Source of the DNA: Parabacteroides bouchesdurhonensis
GTDB lineage: Bacteria > Bacteroidota > Bacteroidia > Bacteroidales > Tannerellaceae
DNA: 64,000 nucleotides
Direction: 5' to 3'
Assembly: GCF_900186615.1 (NCBI RefSeq)
Contig: NZ_LT896588.1
Span: 1,398,473-1,462,472 of the forward strand
This document shows, piece by piece, positions 53,492-62,527 of the stretch. The position numbers and the translations under genes were made by a program. The notes under the pieces were generated by a model that worked only from the letters and a program-made list of their open reading frames with translations, was not told the origin of the DNA and searched no databases. Each line of letters opens with the position of its first letter. Within the stretch, counting starts at the first letter, position 1.

Positions 53492-53543
53492 CTCGCTCCG
53501 TTTGATAATCTTATGTTGAAGGATTTAGCGGAGCGAGTTTTTT
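53492..53543. terminator. Bidirectional terminator between hepT and the SGNH hydrolase
   Basis: CTCGCTCCG (53492-53500) pairs with CGGAGCGAG (53529-53537) with T residues following on the plus strand and A residues before it, so it can end transcripts from both convergent genes. Confidence 0.7.
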
Positions 53544-53567
53544 ATTTTAAATGTAATTCCTGACGGT

Positions 53568-54644
53568 CTATTCTTTTATTTGCTTTTTCAATATCGGATA
53601 AAGTAATTCCGCGTATCGCATAAAACCTAAGTCTGTAAAATGGATGCCGTCTACGGTTGCTTCCGCATCGTGCCCTATCATGTCTTTGGAAGATAACATA
53701 TAGATGTTCTTCTCTCCCCGTTGTTTTAGAGAACGGAAAATCGCATTGATCTCGTCATTTTTATCCTTTACCTCTTTCGCTATCTGCTGGTCGAAACGGG
53801 TATGGGTGAATATGGGATCTTCTACAAAAAGGATTGGCGTGTCCGGATGTTTTTCGCGGATAATGGAATAGAACTTAACCGCCCGCTCTTTCATCTGGTC
53901 GACACTCGCGTTTGGAACAAAATCCAATATGAACATCGAAGCGTCCACTCCGGAAATCAACTCTGCTATTTCCAAATCTAATAGGGCATTACCACTGAAT
54001 CCTAGATTAATACATTCACGGTTTAGCCAACGGGACAGAATATTGGTGTGTGCCATACCCGGACGATTGGCACATCCTCCCTGAAGAATGCTGCTGCCGT
54101 AAAATACAACGGGTTTTTCTCTTACCGGCAGGTTTACTTTCGGTTGTGTGATTTCTGCTAATGAATCGATGCCTATACTCAAAGACACAGTTCCGTCGTA
54201 TAATGGCAGATATAGCATATATTCCCGTTCTTCCGGTTTCATATTGGAAATGATAGTTGCCGTATTGTCTTTTCCTGTTGGACGTCCGCTATTAACGAAT
54301 ATCCATTTTCCGTCCTGTAAACAATAAAGGTCGAGACCTTTTGTGCCGGTTGGAGTCATGTGGTTCATGGCATTATTGTTTAATACTTCCCACTTTGCGG
54401 CTATGGTTGTGGAGTTGGAATGGAAGCGAATAGCAAGTCCGGCACTGTTTTGCCCTAATTCCCAGACAGGCCCTCTTGATATGTTTTTTAAAGATTCAGG
54501 CAAACGGCTGTAACGTGTGTAAGTATCAGGTGTAGCCTTGCCTAAAAGAGGAAAAACGGATGCGTCATGGTAAACGATCTGCCCTTTTATCGAAAGAGAT
54601 AGAGATAAGAGGAATAATGAAATTAAAATAACAGGAGTTTTCAT
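53568..54644 (-). CDS. Exported SGNH/GDSL-type hydrolase
   Basis: The ATG at 54644 ([22 protein letters not shown]) gives a signal peptide ending at about residue 22; the open frame further upstream overlaps the metG promoter. An N-terminal beta-sandwich (about 25-160) is of the SGNH_hydro type found before Bacteroidetes esterases. The hydrolase domain has [18 protein letters not shown] (nucleophile Ser), [19 protein letters not shown] (block II Gly and III Asn region) and the catalytic Asp-x-x-His in [15 protein letters not shown] near the C-terminus. The length is 358 aa. It probably deacetylates or deacylates a glycan. It is divergent from metG. Confidence 0.85.
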   Translation of the reverse strand: MKTPVILISLFLLSLSLSIKGQIVYHDASVFPLLGKATPDTYTRYSRLPESLKNISRGPVWELGQNSAGLAIRFHSNSTTIAAKWEVLNNNAMNHMTPTGTKGLDLYCLQDGKWIFVNSGRPTGKDNTATIISNMKPEEREYMLYLPLYDGTVSLSIGIDSLAEITQPKVNLPVREKPVVFYGSSILQGGCANRPGMAHTNILSRWLNRECINLGFSGNALLDLEIAELISGVDASMFILDFVPNASVDQMKERAVKFYSIIREKHPDTPILFVEDPIFTHTRFDQQIAKEVKDKNDEINAIFRSLKQRGEKNIYMLSSKDMIGHDAEATVDGIHFTDLGFMRYAELLYPILKKQIKE

Positions 54645-54726
54645 ATGTGTATTGTTAATAAAATATTGTTTCAAAGGTATAAAATAGAATACGAATCTCC
54701 AATATCTTACTTTCATAATAATTCCT

Positions 54727-54734
54727 TACCTTTG
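54727..54734 (+). promoter_or_regulatory. -7 box of metG
   Basis: TACCTTTG matches TAnnTTTG and lies 24 bases before the metG ATG at 54759. It fixes the start and rules out the longer upstream frame. Confidence 0.55.
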
Positions 54735-54758
54735 TATTTCAAAAAGAAATCACAAAGT

Positions 54759-56798
54759 ATGGAAAAGCATTTTAAAAGAACGCTGATAACTACGGCTTTG
54801 CCGTATGCTAACGGACCTGTACATATTGGCCATCTTGCCGGAGTATACGTGCCTGCCGATATTTATGCACGTTATCTTCGTCTTAAAGGAGAAGACGTTT
54901 TAATGATAGGTGGCTCGGACGAACATGGTGTGCCTATTACATTACGGGCTAAAAAAGAAGGTATTACTCCGCAGGATGTAGTGGATCGTTATCATGGTAT
55001 AATCAAGAAGTCTTTTGAAGATTTCGGCATTTCGTTTGATATCTATTCCCGTACGACTTCGGCAACACATCACCAAATGGCGTCGGATTTTTTCCGTACT
55101 TTGTATGATAAAGGCGAGTTCATCGAGAAAACGAGTGAACAATATTATGATGAGGAAGCGAAGCAATTCCTTGCGGATCGTTATATTACTGGAACATGTC
55201 CGCATTGCGGTAATGAAAAGGCTTATGGCGACCAATGTGAGGCTTGCGGTACTTCTTTGAGCCCTACCGATCTGATAAATCCGAAATCGGCTATTAGTGG
55301 AAGTGAGCCTGTAATGCGTGAAACAAAGCATTGGTATCTGCCTCTTGATAAATGGGAACCCTTCCTGCGTCAATGGATTTTGGAAGAGCATAAAGAATGG
55401 AAACCTAATGTATATGGTCAATGTAAAAGCTGGCTGGATATGGGATTGCAACCTCGTGCGGTAAGCCGTGACTTGGATTGGGGAATTCCTGTTCCGGTAG
55501 AAGGGGCTGAAGGAAAAGTGCTTTATGTTTGGTTTGATGCTCCTATTGGTTATATCTCTAATACAAAAGAATTGCTGCCTGATAGCTGGGAAACCTGGTG
55601 GAAAGATCCCGAAACGAAAATGATTCATTTTATCGGAAAAGATAATATTGTATTCCACTGTATCGTATTTCCTGCCATGTTGAAAGCGGAAGGTTCTTAT
55701 AATCTGCCGGAAAACGTACCGGCTAATGAGTTCCTGAATCTGGAAGGAGATAAAATTTCTACATCACGTAACTGGGCGGTATGGCTGAATGAATATTTGG
55801 TGGATATGCCAGGTAAACAGGATGTGTTGCGTTATGTCCTGACTGCCAATGCACCGGAAACGAAGGATAATGATTTCACTTGGAAAGATTTTCAGGCACG
55901 TAATAATAATGAGCTGGTTGCTATTTTAGGTAATTTTGTAAATCGGGCTTTAGTACTTACGGATAAGTATTTTGAAGGAAAAGTACCTGCTGCCGGAGAG
56001 TTGACAGATTATGATCGCCAGACGCTAAAGGATTTCGAAGATGTAAAGGCGAATGTGGAACGTTTGTTGGATACTTTCCATTTCCGGGATGCGCAGAAGG
56101 AAGCAATGAATCTGGCACGAATCGGTAATAAGTATTTGGCGGATACTGAACCCTGGAAGTTGGCTAAGACCGATATGTCCCGCGTAGCTACCATTATGAA
56201 TATCGCTCTGCAGATTACGGCAAACCTGGCTATAGCATTTGAACCGTTCTTACCGTTTAGCATGGAAAAGTTGAATAAGATGCTGAATGTAGAACCGCTT
56301 GGCTGGAATCGGCTGGGGGCAACTGACTTATTGGTGGCTGGTCATCAATTGGGAAAAGCAGAGCTTTTGTTTGAAAAGATTGAAGACAGTGTAATTGAAG
56401 CTCAGGTTCAGAAATTGCTGGATACAAAAAAAGCAAACGAAGAAGCTAATTATAAGGCAAAACCGGTACGTGAGAACATTGCTTTCGATGATTTTATGAA
56501 ATTGGATATTCGTGTAGGAACTATATTGGAATGCACTAAAGTTCCGAAAGCCGATAAGTTATTGCAGTTCCGTATTGACGATGGTTTGGAGAAACGTACC
56601 ATCGTTTCGGGTATTGCTCAGCATTATAGCCCGGAAGAACTGGTAGGAAAGCAGGTTTGTTTTATTGCTAATCTGGCTCCTCGCAAACTGAAAGGCATTG
56701 TTTCGGAAGGCATGATCCTTTCTGCGGAAAATTTTGACGGAAAATTGGCTGTTATTACTCCTGAAAAAGAAGTGAAACCGGGTAGCGAGGTAAAATAA
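54759..56798 (+). CDS. metG: Methionyl-tRNA synthetase with C-terminal tRNA-binding domain
   Basis: It charges tRNA-Met. The start at 54759 is set by the -7 box and by [21 protein letters not shown], whose HIGH motif lies at residues 22-25. A zinc knuckle follows ([18 protein letters not shown], about 146-163). The second signature is KISTS in [13 protein letters not shown], a variant of KMSKS found in this clade. An anticodon-binding helical domain precedes a C-terminal TRBD (about 578-679, [26 protein letters not shown]), which improves tRNA binding and dimerisation. The length, 679 aa, is standard for MetG1-type enzymes. Confidence 0.97.
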   Translation: MEKHFKRTLITTALPYANGPVHIGHLAGVYVPADIYARYLRLKGEDVLMIGGSDEHGVPITLRAKKEGITPQDVVDRYHGIIKKSFEDFGISFDIYSRTTSATHHQMASDFFRTLYDKGEFIEKTSEQYYDEEAKQFLADRYITGTCPHCGNEKAYGDQCEACGTSLSPTDLINPKSAISGSEPVMRETKHWYLPLDKWEPFLRQWILEEHKEWKPNVYGQCKSWLDMGLQPRAVSRDLDWGIPVPVEGAEGKVLYVWFDAPIGYISNTKELLPDSWETWWKDPETKMIHFIGKDNIVFHCIVFPAMLKAEGSYNLPENVPANEFLNLEGDKISTSRNWAVWLNEYLVDMPGKQDVLRYVLTANAPETKDNDFTWKDFQARNNNELVAILGNFVNRALVLTDKYFEGKVPAAGELTDYDRQTLKDFEDVKANVERLLDTFHFRDAQKEAMNLARIGNKYLADTEPWKLAKTDMSRVATIMNIALQITANLAIAFEPFLPFSMEKLNKMLNVEPLGWNRLGATDLLVAGHQLGKAELLFEKIEDSVIEAQVQKLLDTKKANEEANYKAKPVRENIAFDDFMKLDIRVGTILECTKVPKADKLLQFRIDDGLEKRTIVSGIAQHYSPEELVGKQVCFIANLAPRKLKGIVSEGMILSAENFDGKLAVITPEKEVKPGSEVK

Positions 56799-56841
56799 TA
56801 AGTTGTATATTGCGTTCGTATAATAAAAGTATTAAGAAATA

Positions 56842-57981
56842 ATGTCTGGAAAACAAATAGAAATGGTCGACCTTCAATCTCAATATTTTCGTTTGAAGGA
56901 CGAGATTGACAAAGCTATTCTTGCTGTCAACGAGAGTTGCGCTTTTATTAATGGTCCGCAAGTAAAGGAGTTTGGTACTCATCTTGAGACTTATTTGAAG
57001 ACTTCGCATGTCATTCCGTGTGGAAACGGAACTGATGCTTTGCAAATAGCATTGATGGCTTTGGGATTACGGCCTGGAGATGAAGTCTTGGTGCCTGCCT
57101 TTAATTATGTGGCTGCCGCAGAAGCAGTCGCCTTATTGGGTTTAGTTCCTGTGATGGTAGATGTTGAACCTAGAACGTTTAATATTAGTCCCTGGCAGAT
57201 AGAACCATGTATTTCACGACGCACAAAAGCTATTATTGTTGCACATTTGTTTGGGCAGGCTTGCGATATGGAAACTATTTTGAATATTGCAAAAGCTTAT
57301 CACTTGTATGTAATAGAAGATAATGCCCAATCACTTGGAGCTGATTATATTGATAAAGATGGAGCGCTTAGAAAGGCTGGTACTTTAGGACATATCGGTA
57401 CGACTTCTTTTTTTCCGTCTAAACCATTGGGATGTTATGGAGACGGAGGAGCCATAATAACAGCCGATCGACGTTTGGCAGAACGTATCCGTATGATTAC
57501 CATGCATGGACAGGAGAGTAAATACCATCATAAAGTGATAGGATGCAATTCCCGTTTAGATACGATTCAAGCGGCTATACTGGATGTGAAGTTGAAGTAT
57601 CTGGATGAGTTTAATGCCTACCGGATTAAATTGGCTATTCGTTATAATAAAATGCTTGCATCTTGTAAATATCTTAAAATACCGCAGAAATCATCTTTCT
57701 CATCACACATATACCATCAATATACTCTTATAATAAAAGATGGAAAGCGTGATTTCTTCCAGCAGTATTTAAGGGAGAAAGGCGTTCCTTCAACAGTTTA
57801 TTACCCACTGCCGTTACAAGATCAGGATGCGTTTAAAGGCATAGCTTTTATGCCTACTAAACCGAAGGTGGCATCTGATTTATGTAAATCGGTTTTGTCT
57901 ATTCCGATTCATACGGAGATGACGAAAGAGGTGCAGGATTATATTATAAAGACTGTACAGGAAGCCGATCAATTGGCTTGA
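56842..57981 (+). CDS. DegT/DnrJ/EryC1/StrS-family PLP-dependent sugar aminotransferase
   Basis: It transfers an amino group to a keto-sugar nucleotide using PLP. The PLP Lys lies in FFPSKPLGCYGDGGA (about residue 193), preceded by VIEDNAQSLGADY (the Asp and Gln contacting the ring) and CGNGTDALQIALMALGL. The length, 379 aa, is typical. The downstream gene is a Gfo/Idh/MocA oxidoreductase 12 bases away. Such DegT-oxidoreductase pairs (as in WbpE and WbpB) make 3-amino uronates, but other amino sugars remain possible. The start at 56842 follows metG by 43 bases. Confidence 0.9.
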   Translation: MSGKQIEMVDLQSQYFRLKDEIDKAILAVNESCAFINGPQVKEFGTHLETYLKTSHVIPCGNGTDALQIALMALGLRPGDEVLVPAFNYVAAAEAVALLGLVPVMVDVEPRTFNISPWQIEPCISRRTKAIIVAHLFGQACDMETILNIAKAYHLYVIEDNAQSLGADYIDKDGALRKAGTLGHIGTTSFFPSKPLGCYGDGGAIITADRRLAERIRMITMHGQESKYHHKVIGCNSRLDTIQAAILDVKLKYLDEFNAYRIKLAIRYNKMLASCKYLKIPQKSSFSSHIYHQYTLIIKDGKRDFFQQYLREKGVPSTVYYPLPLQDQDAFKGIAFMPTKPKVASDLCKSVLSIPIHTEMTKEVQDYIIKTVQEADQLA

Positions 57982-57993
57982 TAAAGGTAGGAA

Positions 57994-59010
57994 ATGAAAC
58001 AAAAGAATAAAATCCGTTTTGCAGTAGTTGGCTGCGGCCATATCGGTAAGCGCCATGCGGAAATGATTTCACGTGATGAAGGTGCGGAATTGGTTGCATT
58101 ATGTGATATCCGGCCAAAAGAGGAGTTGGGGATAGAAACTTATGATGTTCCCTTTGTACAAAGTTTGGAGCAATTGCTGGAGTCTGATCTGGATATAGAT
58201 GTTATTAATATATGCACCCCTAACGGCTTGCATGCATCCATGGCGATTTGTGCTATTGAATCCGGGCATCATGTAGTTATTGAAAAGCCAATGGCATTGA
58301 CTTTGCCCGATGCCGAAAAAGTGGTTTATACTTCTCTGAAATACAGTAAACAGGTGTTTTGTGTCATGCAAAACCGTTATTCACCTCCTTCCGTATGGAT
58401 CAAGGAAATGGTAGAATCCGGAAAACTCGGTAAAATCTATATGGTGCAGCTGAATTGTTTTTGGAATCGAGACAATCGCTATTATAAACCGGACGGATGG
58501 CATGGTGATGCGACTCTGGATGGTGGAACTCTGTTTACCCAGTTCTCGCACTTCATAGACATAATGTATTGGCTGTTTGGCGATATATGTAATATCCAGG
58601 CTCGTTTTGCCGATTTTAATCATAAGGAACTGACCGCTTTTGAAGATTCTGGTTTTGTAAATTTCCAGTTTGTGAACGGTGGTATGGGAAGCCTGAACTA
58701 TTCTACTTCTGTGTGGGATAAGAATATGGAAAGCAGCATGTTGATCGTTGCAGAGAACGGAAGTGTTAAGATTGGCGGACAATATATGAACGAAGTGGAA
58801 TATTGCCATATCAAGGATTATACAATGCCGGAATTAGCGCCAACTAATCCGGGTAATGATTATGGCCCGTATAAAGGTTCTGCTCAGAATCATAATTTCG
58901 TTATCCGTAATGTCGTTAATGTCTTGTCAGGTGCGGAGGCCATAACCACTAATGTTTTGGAAGGAATGAAAGTGGTAGACATTATCCAACGTATCTATGC
59001 GTTGAAATAA
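57994..59010 (+). CDS. Gfo/Idh/MocA-family sugar-nucleotide oxidoreductase
   Basis: This NAD-dependent dehydrogenase of 338 aa has a Rossmann fold (FAVVGCGHIGKRHAEMI, about 9-25), the conserved EKPMALTLPDAEKV (about 93-106) with the Lys-Pro catalytic loop, and the C-terminal Gfo/Idh domain with WHGDATLDGGTLFTQFSHFIDIMYWLFG. Next to a DegT aminotransferase, it most resembles WbpB/WlbA, which oxidise the 3-position of a UDP-sugar before transamination. The substrate is inferred from context only. It is followed by 22-bp array D. Confidence 0.88.
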   Translation: MKQKNKIRFAVVGCGHIGKRHAEMISRDEGAELVALCDIRPKEELGIETYDVPFVQSLEQLLESDLDIDVINICTPNGLHASMAICAIESGHHVVIEKPMALTLPDAEKVVYTSLKYSKQVFCVMQNRYSPPSVWIKEMVESGKLGKIYMVQLNCFWNRDNRYYKPDGWHGDATLDGGTLFTQFSHFIDIMYWLFGDICNIQARFADFNHKELTAFEDSGFVNFQFVNGGMGSLNYSTSVWDKNMESSMLIVAENGSVKIGGQYMNEVEYCHIKDYTMPELAPTNPGNDYGPYKGSAQNHNFVIRNVVNVLSGAEAITTNVLEGMKVVDIIQRIYALK

Positions 59011-59016
59011 TAGAAA

Positions 59017-59082
59017 CATCCTGATCATTTTTATAAAACATCCCGATGATTTTTTGAAATCATCGGGATGTTTTATATTATC
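59017..59082. repeat. Three-unit array of 22-bp repeats forming a terminator (array D)
   Basis: Units start at 59017, 59039 and 59061 with CATCCTGATCAT, CATCCCGATGAT and CATCGGGATGTT. Units 2 and 3 pair (CATCCCGATGAT with ATCATCGGGATG) and are followed by TTTTAT, forming an intrinsic terminator seven bases 3' of the oxidoreductase stop. Its units closely match those of array C. The rest of 59083-59347 holds only a doubtful 42-codon frame (59086-59214) and the uxs promoter. Confidence 0.85.
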
Positions 59083-59249
59083 TCTATGAGAATAGATTTA
59101 CTGGAAAAGCATAGAAAATTGGCGAAATCTGTTATAACTCAGTCTGAATTGGAAATACACCTTGACCTAAATTCTTTCCATTCAAATAATGAAAGCCATA
59201 AAACAGATAAATAACTACTATTTTATGAATTTTAATCTATCCAAATTCC

Positions 59250-59257
59250 TATCTTTG
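59250..59257 (+). promoter_or_regulatory. -7 box of the uxs-ugd unit
   Basis: TATCTTTG is a perfect TAnnTTTG match about 90 bases before the uxs ATG, implying a leader of that length. Confidence 0.5.
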
Positions 59258-59347
59258 TGGCAGTTTTGTCGCACCATATATGGGAGTGACGAGCCTTTGG
59301 TGTATCTATATGGCAGCTTTGCGCATAAATAAATGAGGAGGAATAAT

Positions 59348-60277
59348 ATGAAACAGATTTTGGTTACCGGTGGTGCCGGATTTATTGGCTCACATCTTTG
59401 TGAACGCCTTCTGAAAGAAGGGAACAATGTAATATGCATGGATAACTATTTCACCGGGCGAAAGCGAAATATTGTTCATTTATTAAACAATCCTTATTTC
59501 GAATTAGTTCGCCATGATATAACATTTCCATATTATGTTGAAGTAGACGAAATTTATAATCTGGCGTGTCCTGCTTCACCTGTTCATTATCAGTTTGACC
59601 CCGTAAGTACTTTAAAAACGTCTGTTATCGGTGCTATTAATATGTTAGGGTTGGCAAAACGTGTTAAAGCGCGTATCTTGCAGGCTTCCACCAGTGAAGT
59701 GTATGGTGATCCTATTGTGCATCCTCAGCAAGAAAGCTATTGGGGAAATGTTAATCCGATAGGGCTTCGCTCTTGTTATGACGAAGGCAAGCGCTGTGCC
59801 GAAACACTGTTTATGGATTACCATCGCCAAAACAACGTGGATGTAAAGATTATCCGTATATTCAATACATATGGTTCAAATATGCGTCCGGATGATGGCC
59901 GTGTGGTTTCCAACTTTATCGTGCAGGCATTGAAAGGTGAAGACCTTACTATCTACGGTGATGGAACACAAACCCGTAGTTTTCAGTATGTGGATGATCT
60001 GGTAGAAGGGATGATACGTATGATGGCGACAGAGAATTTTACCGGCCCGGTTAATTTAGGTAATCCGGGTGAGTTTACTATGTTGGAACTGGCCGAAATC
60101 GTTATTCGTATGACGGGTTCTAAATCCAAAATTACTTTTATGCCGTTACCGTCCGATGATCCGAGACAACGTAAGCCCGACATCACTCTTGCAAAAGAAA
60201 AGCTAAACGGTTGGGAACCTAAAGTAAAATTAGAAGAAGGTTTAAAACCTACCATTGAATATTTCCGTAATTTGTAA
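59348..60277 (+). CDS. uxs: UDP-glucuronate decarboxylase (UDP-xylose synthase, SDR family)
   Basis: UXS converts UDP-glucuronate to UDP-xylose. The ATG at 59348 is preceded by GAGGAGGAATAAT, a strong ribosome-binding site that overrules the in-frame ATG at 59333. The NAD motif is [15 protein letters not shown] (about 8-22). The SDR catalytic set is [16 protein letters not shown] (Tyr-x3-Lys). [26 protein letters not shown] and [22 protein letters not shown] are diagnostic of UXS rather than GalE. The length is 309 aa. ugd, which makes its substrate, follows after 16 bases. Confidence 0.92.
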   Translation: MKQILVTGGAGFIGSHLCERLLKEGNNVICMDNYFTGRKRNIVHLLNNPYFELVRHDITFPYYVEVDEIYNLACPASPVHYQFDPVSTLKTSVIGAINMLGLAKRVKARILQASTSEVYGDPIVHPQQESYWGNVNPIGLRSCYDEGKRCAETLFMDYHRQNNVDVKIIRIFNTYGSNMRPDDGRVVSNFIVQALKGEDLTIYGDGTQTRSFQYVDDLVEGMIRMMATENFTGPVNLGNPGEFTMLELAEIVIRMTGSKSKITFMPLPSDDPRQRKPDITLAKEKLNGWEPKVKLEEGLKPTIEYFRNL

Positions 60278-60293
60278 TCGAAAAAATCTTTAT

Positions 60294-61607
60294 ATGAAAA
60301 TCGCTATAGTAGGAACGGGTTATGTAGGCCTTGTCAGTGGTACCTGTTTTGCAGAAATGGGTACTGAAGTTTTTTGTGTGGATGTTGATACCAAAAAGAT
60401 AGAAAATCTGAATAACGGTATTATGCCTATTTACGAGCCAGGTCTGGAAGAAATGGTAAATCGCAATAAAAAAGCAGGTCGCCTTCATTTTACTACAGAT
60501 TTGACCGAATGCCTCAATGAGGTGGAAGTTGTATTCAGTGCTGTTGGAACACCTCCTGACGAAGACGGTAGCGCCGATTTAAAATATGTGCTGGAAGTAG
60601 CCCGTACAGTGGGACGTAATATGAATAAACACCTTTTAGTCGTTACTAAAAGTACCGTTCCGGTTGGTACGGCAAAGAAAGTACGTAAAGCTATTCAGGA
60701 AGAATTAGATAAAAGAGGATTGGATATTGCTTTCGACGTAGCGTCTAATCCTGAATTTTTAAAAGAAGGAGCTGCCATTAAAGACTTTATGAGTCCGGAT
60801 CGTATCGTTGTAGGCGTGGAATCCGAACGTGCGAAGGAGCTGATGACTCGATTATACCGCCCATTTCTATTAAATAACTTTCGCGTAATCTTCATGGACG
60901 TCCCTTCTGCGGAAATGACTAAATATGCAGCTAATGCTATGTTGGCTACTCGTATTAGTTTTATGAACGATATAGCAAACCTTTGCGAGATTGTAGGAGC
61001 CGATGTCAATATGATCCGTAAAGGAATCGGAACAGATGACCGTATCGGTCACCGTTTTCTGTATGCCGGATGTGGCTATGGGGGGTCTTGTTTCCCTAAA
61101 GATGTAAAAGCATTGATAAAAACGGCAAATAAGAATGGATATCCGATGCGTATTCTTCAGTCGGTAGAAGATGTAAATGAAGATCAAAAATCTATTCTTT
61201 TCCGCAAGTTGGAAAAACAATTCAAAGGAGATTTGAAAGGTAAACGCGTTGCCATTTGGGGATTAGCCTTCAAACCGGAAACAGACGATATGCGAGAAGC
61301 GCCTGCGTTAGTTATCATAGAAAAATTGTTGGAAGCCGGTTGCAAAGTATGTGCTTATGATCCGGTAGCCATAGACGAATCCCGTCGTCGGGTAGGAGAT
61401 ACAATCCGTTATGCAAAAGATATTTACGATGCTGTTGTTGACGCTGATGCCCTGTTACTTGTTACCGAATGGAAAGAATTCCGCATGCCTTCCTGGGCAG
61501 CTGTTCATAAATTAATGGCAAATCCGTTGGTAATAGATGGTCGAAATATTTATGATATCAAAGAAATGGAAGAATACGGATTTGAGTACCATTGTATAGG
61601 GCGATGA
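60294..61607 (+). CDS. ugd: UDP-glucose 6-dehydrogenase
   Basis: UGD oxidises UDP-glucose to UDP-glucuronate, the substrate for the upstream UXS. The start at 60294 (MKIAIVGTGYVGLVSGTCFAEMG) begins directly with the Rossmann motif; the longer frame overlaps the uxs stop. The catalytic Cys lies in CGYGGSCFPKDVKAL, and the conserved Lys and Asn positions are in KEGAAIKDFMSPDRIVVG and KYAANAMLATRISFMND. The C-terminal domain has WGLAFKPETDDMREAPALV. The length, 437 aa, is standard. A diverged copy of its last 14 codons recurs at 63434-63495. Confidence 0.96.
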   Translation: MKIAIVGTGYVGLVSGTCFAEMGTEVFCVDVDTKKIENLNNGIMPIYEPGLEEMVNRNKKAGRLHFTTDLTECLNEVEVVFSAVGTPPDEDGSADLKYVLEVARTVGRNMNKHLLVVTKSTVPVGTAKKVRKAIQEELDKRGLDIAFDVASNPEFLKEGAAIKDFMSPDRIVVGVESERAKELMTRLYRPFLLNNFRVIFMDVPSAEMTKYAANAMLATRISFMNDIANLCEIVGADVNMIRKGIGTDDRIGHRFLYAGCGYGGSCFPKDVKALIKTANKNGYPMRILQSVEDVNEDQKSILFRKLEKQFKGDLKGKRVAIWGLAFKPETDDMREAPALVIIEKLLEAGCKVCAYDPVAIDESRRRVGDTIRYAKDIYDAVVDADALLLVTEWKEFRMPSWAAVHKLMANPLVIDGRNIYDIKEMEEYGFEYHCIGR

Positions 61608-61625
61608 AAGATAAATATTAAATTA
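61564..61625 (+). repeat. Direct repeat copy 1: 3' end of ugd plus trailer
   Basis: The 62 bases covering the end of ugd (from AAATGGAAGAA to ATATTAAATTA) match 63434-63495 at 58 of 62 positions. One differing position is synonymous (GGA/GGT). Confidence 0.85.
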
Positions 61626-62051
61626 GTACGTAATAATCCGGACCAATTCCCGATTGGTTATTGTTTTAATTTGCAATTCGCTGAGAAACAGTATGTGGTG
61701 GAAAATTTCCACCGCTTTCAATCGCTTAAATTTTCAACTATGGAACCTCGGGCCTTTACCGAAAAAGGCCTCTATATGCTCGCCACTATTTTAAAGAGTG
61801 AGCGTGCAACCCAAACAACAATTGCTATTGTTGAAACATTTGCCAAACTAAAAGAGCTTTCTCGTACTGTTTCTGCTTTATCCGAGGCAAACGAACAGGG
61901 ACAAAAAAACTTGATGCAAAAAGGCAGCGAACTTATTGCCGATTTACTGGATGACGAACAGAAAGTAACAGATTCCGAAACAACAATCGAATTGAATCTG
62001 GCAGTGTTGAAGGTAAAACATACGGTGAAACGGAAGGCGGAGAAGGAATAA
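61608..62051 (+). pseudogene. ORF6N-domain DNA-binding protein, degraded copy 1
   Basis: Directly after the ugd stop an open frame without ATG reads KLVRNNPDQFPIGYCFNLQ, a match to the ORF6N (KilA-N-like) motif usually NPDKFPEGY. It continues through MEPRAFTEKGLYMLATILKSERATQTTIAIVETFAKLKELSRTV, the conserved ORF6N C-terminal half, to KAEKE at 62051. The N-terminal part (usually EERIIVVRGQRVILDxDVAxLYGV) is absent, so it is truncated. Starts at 61671 (TTG) or 61740 (ATG) would give short products. A sister copy lies at 63551-63883. These phage- or plasmid-derived DNA-binding proteins are common next to polysaccharide loci in Bacteroidales. Confidence 0.75.
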
Positions 62052-62065
62052 GTAAAATACCCATA

Positions 62066-62527
62066 ATGACAAAAGAAGTTCTTTTACATCTACTTCAAGA
62101 AGGAGAATGTTTTCATCTGGAAGCGAAAAAGGCGGAAAGAGACCTTCCTGCATCCATCTGGGAAAGTTATTCTGCCTTTTGTAATACGGATGGAGGAATA
62201 ATTTTATTAGGGGTATCCGAAGATAAGAAAAAGAATTTATCTGTAACAGGTATACAGGATAGTAGTAAGCTCATCCAAAACTTTTGGAATCAGATAAATA
62301 ATAAACAAAAAGTAAGCGACAACCTATTATTTAATCATCAGGTATATCCGTTTACTATTGATGATAAAGAAATTATAGTTATTGAAGTTCCTCGTGCCGA
62401 TCGTCATTATAAGCCTGTTTTTATCAGTGATAATCTTTTTACAGGAACTTATCGAAGAAATGCAGATGGTGATTATCGTTGTTCCCGGGAAGAGATAAAT
62501 TTTGGATTACCGGGAGGTGGAAGATGA
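62066..62527 (+). pseudogene. AlbA_2 (Schlafen-like) DNA-binding module, N-terminal part of a broken gene
   Basis: Translation MTKEVLLHLLQEGECFHLEAKKAERDLPASIWESYSAFCNTDGG IILLGVSED is the AlbA_2 domain (about 1-130), with the E-x-K and NTDGG landmarks of this family. It ends TGTYRRNADGDYRCSREEINFGLPGGGR, after which intact relatives continue for another 100 to 150 residues. Here the frame stops, and the missing middle is replaced by a junction at about 62500 into a second frame. The pair looks like a deletion-plus-frameshift of one gene. Start ATG 62066 has no strong ribosome-binding site. Confidence 0.72.

Noticed and set aside
59086..59214. Possible 42-codon ORF (MRIDLLEKHRKLAKSV...) between array D and uxs
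   Set aside because: No ribosome-binding site, it starts four bases after a terminator array, and no family is recognised. It may be chance in a 337-base gap.
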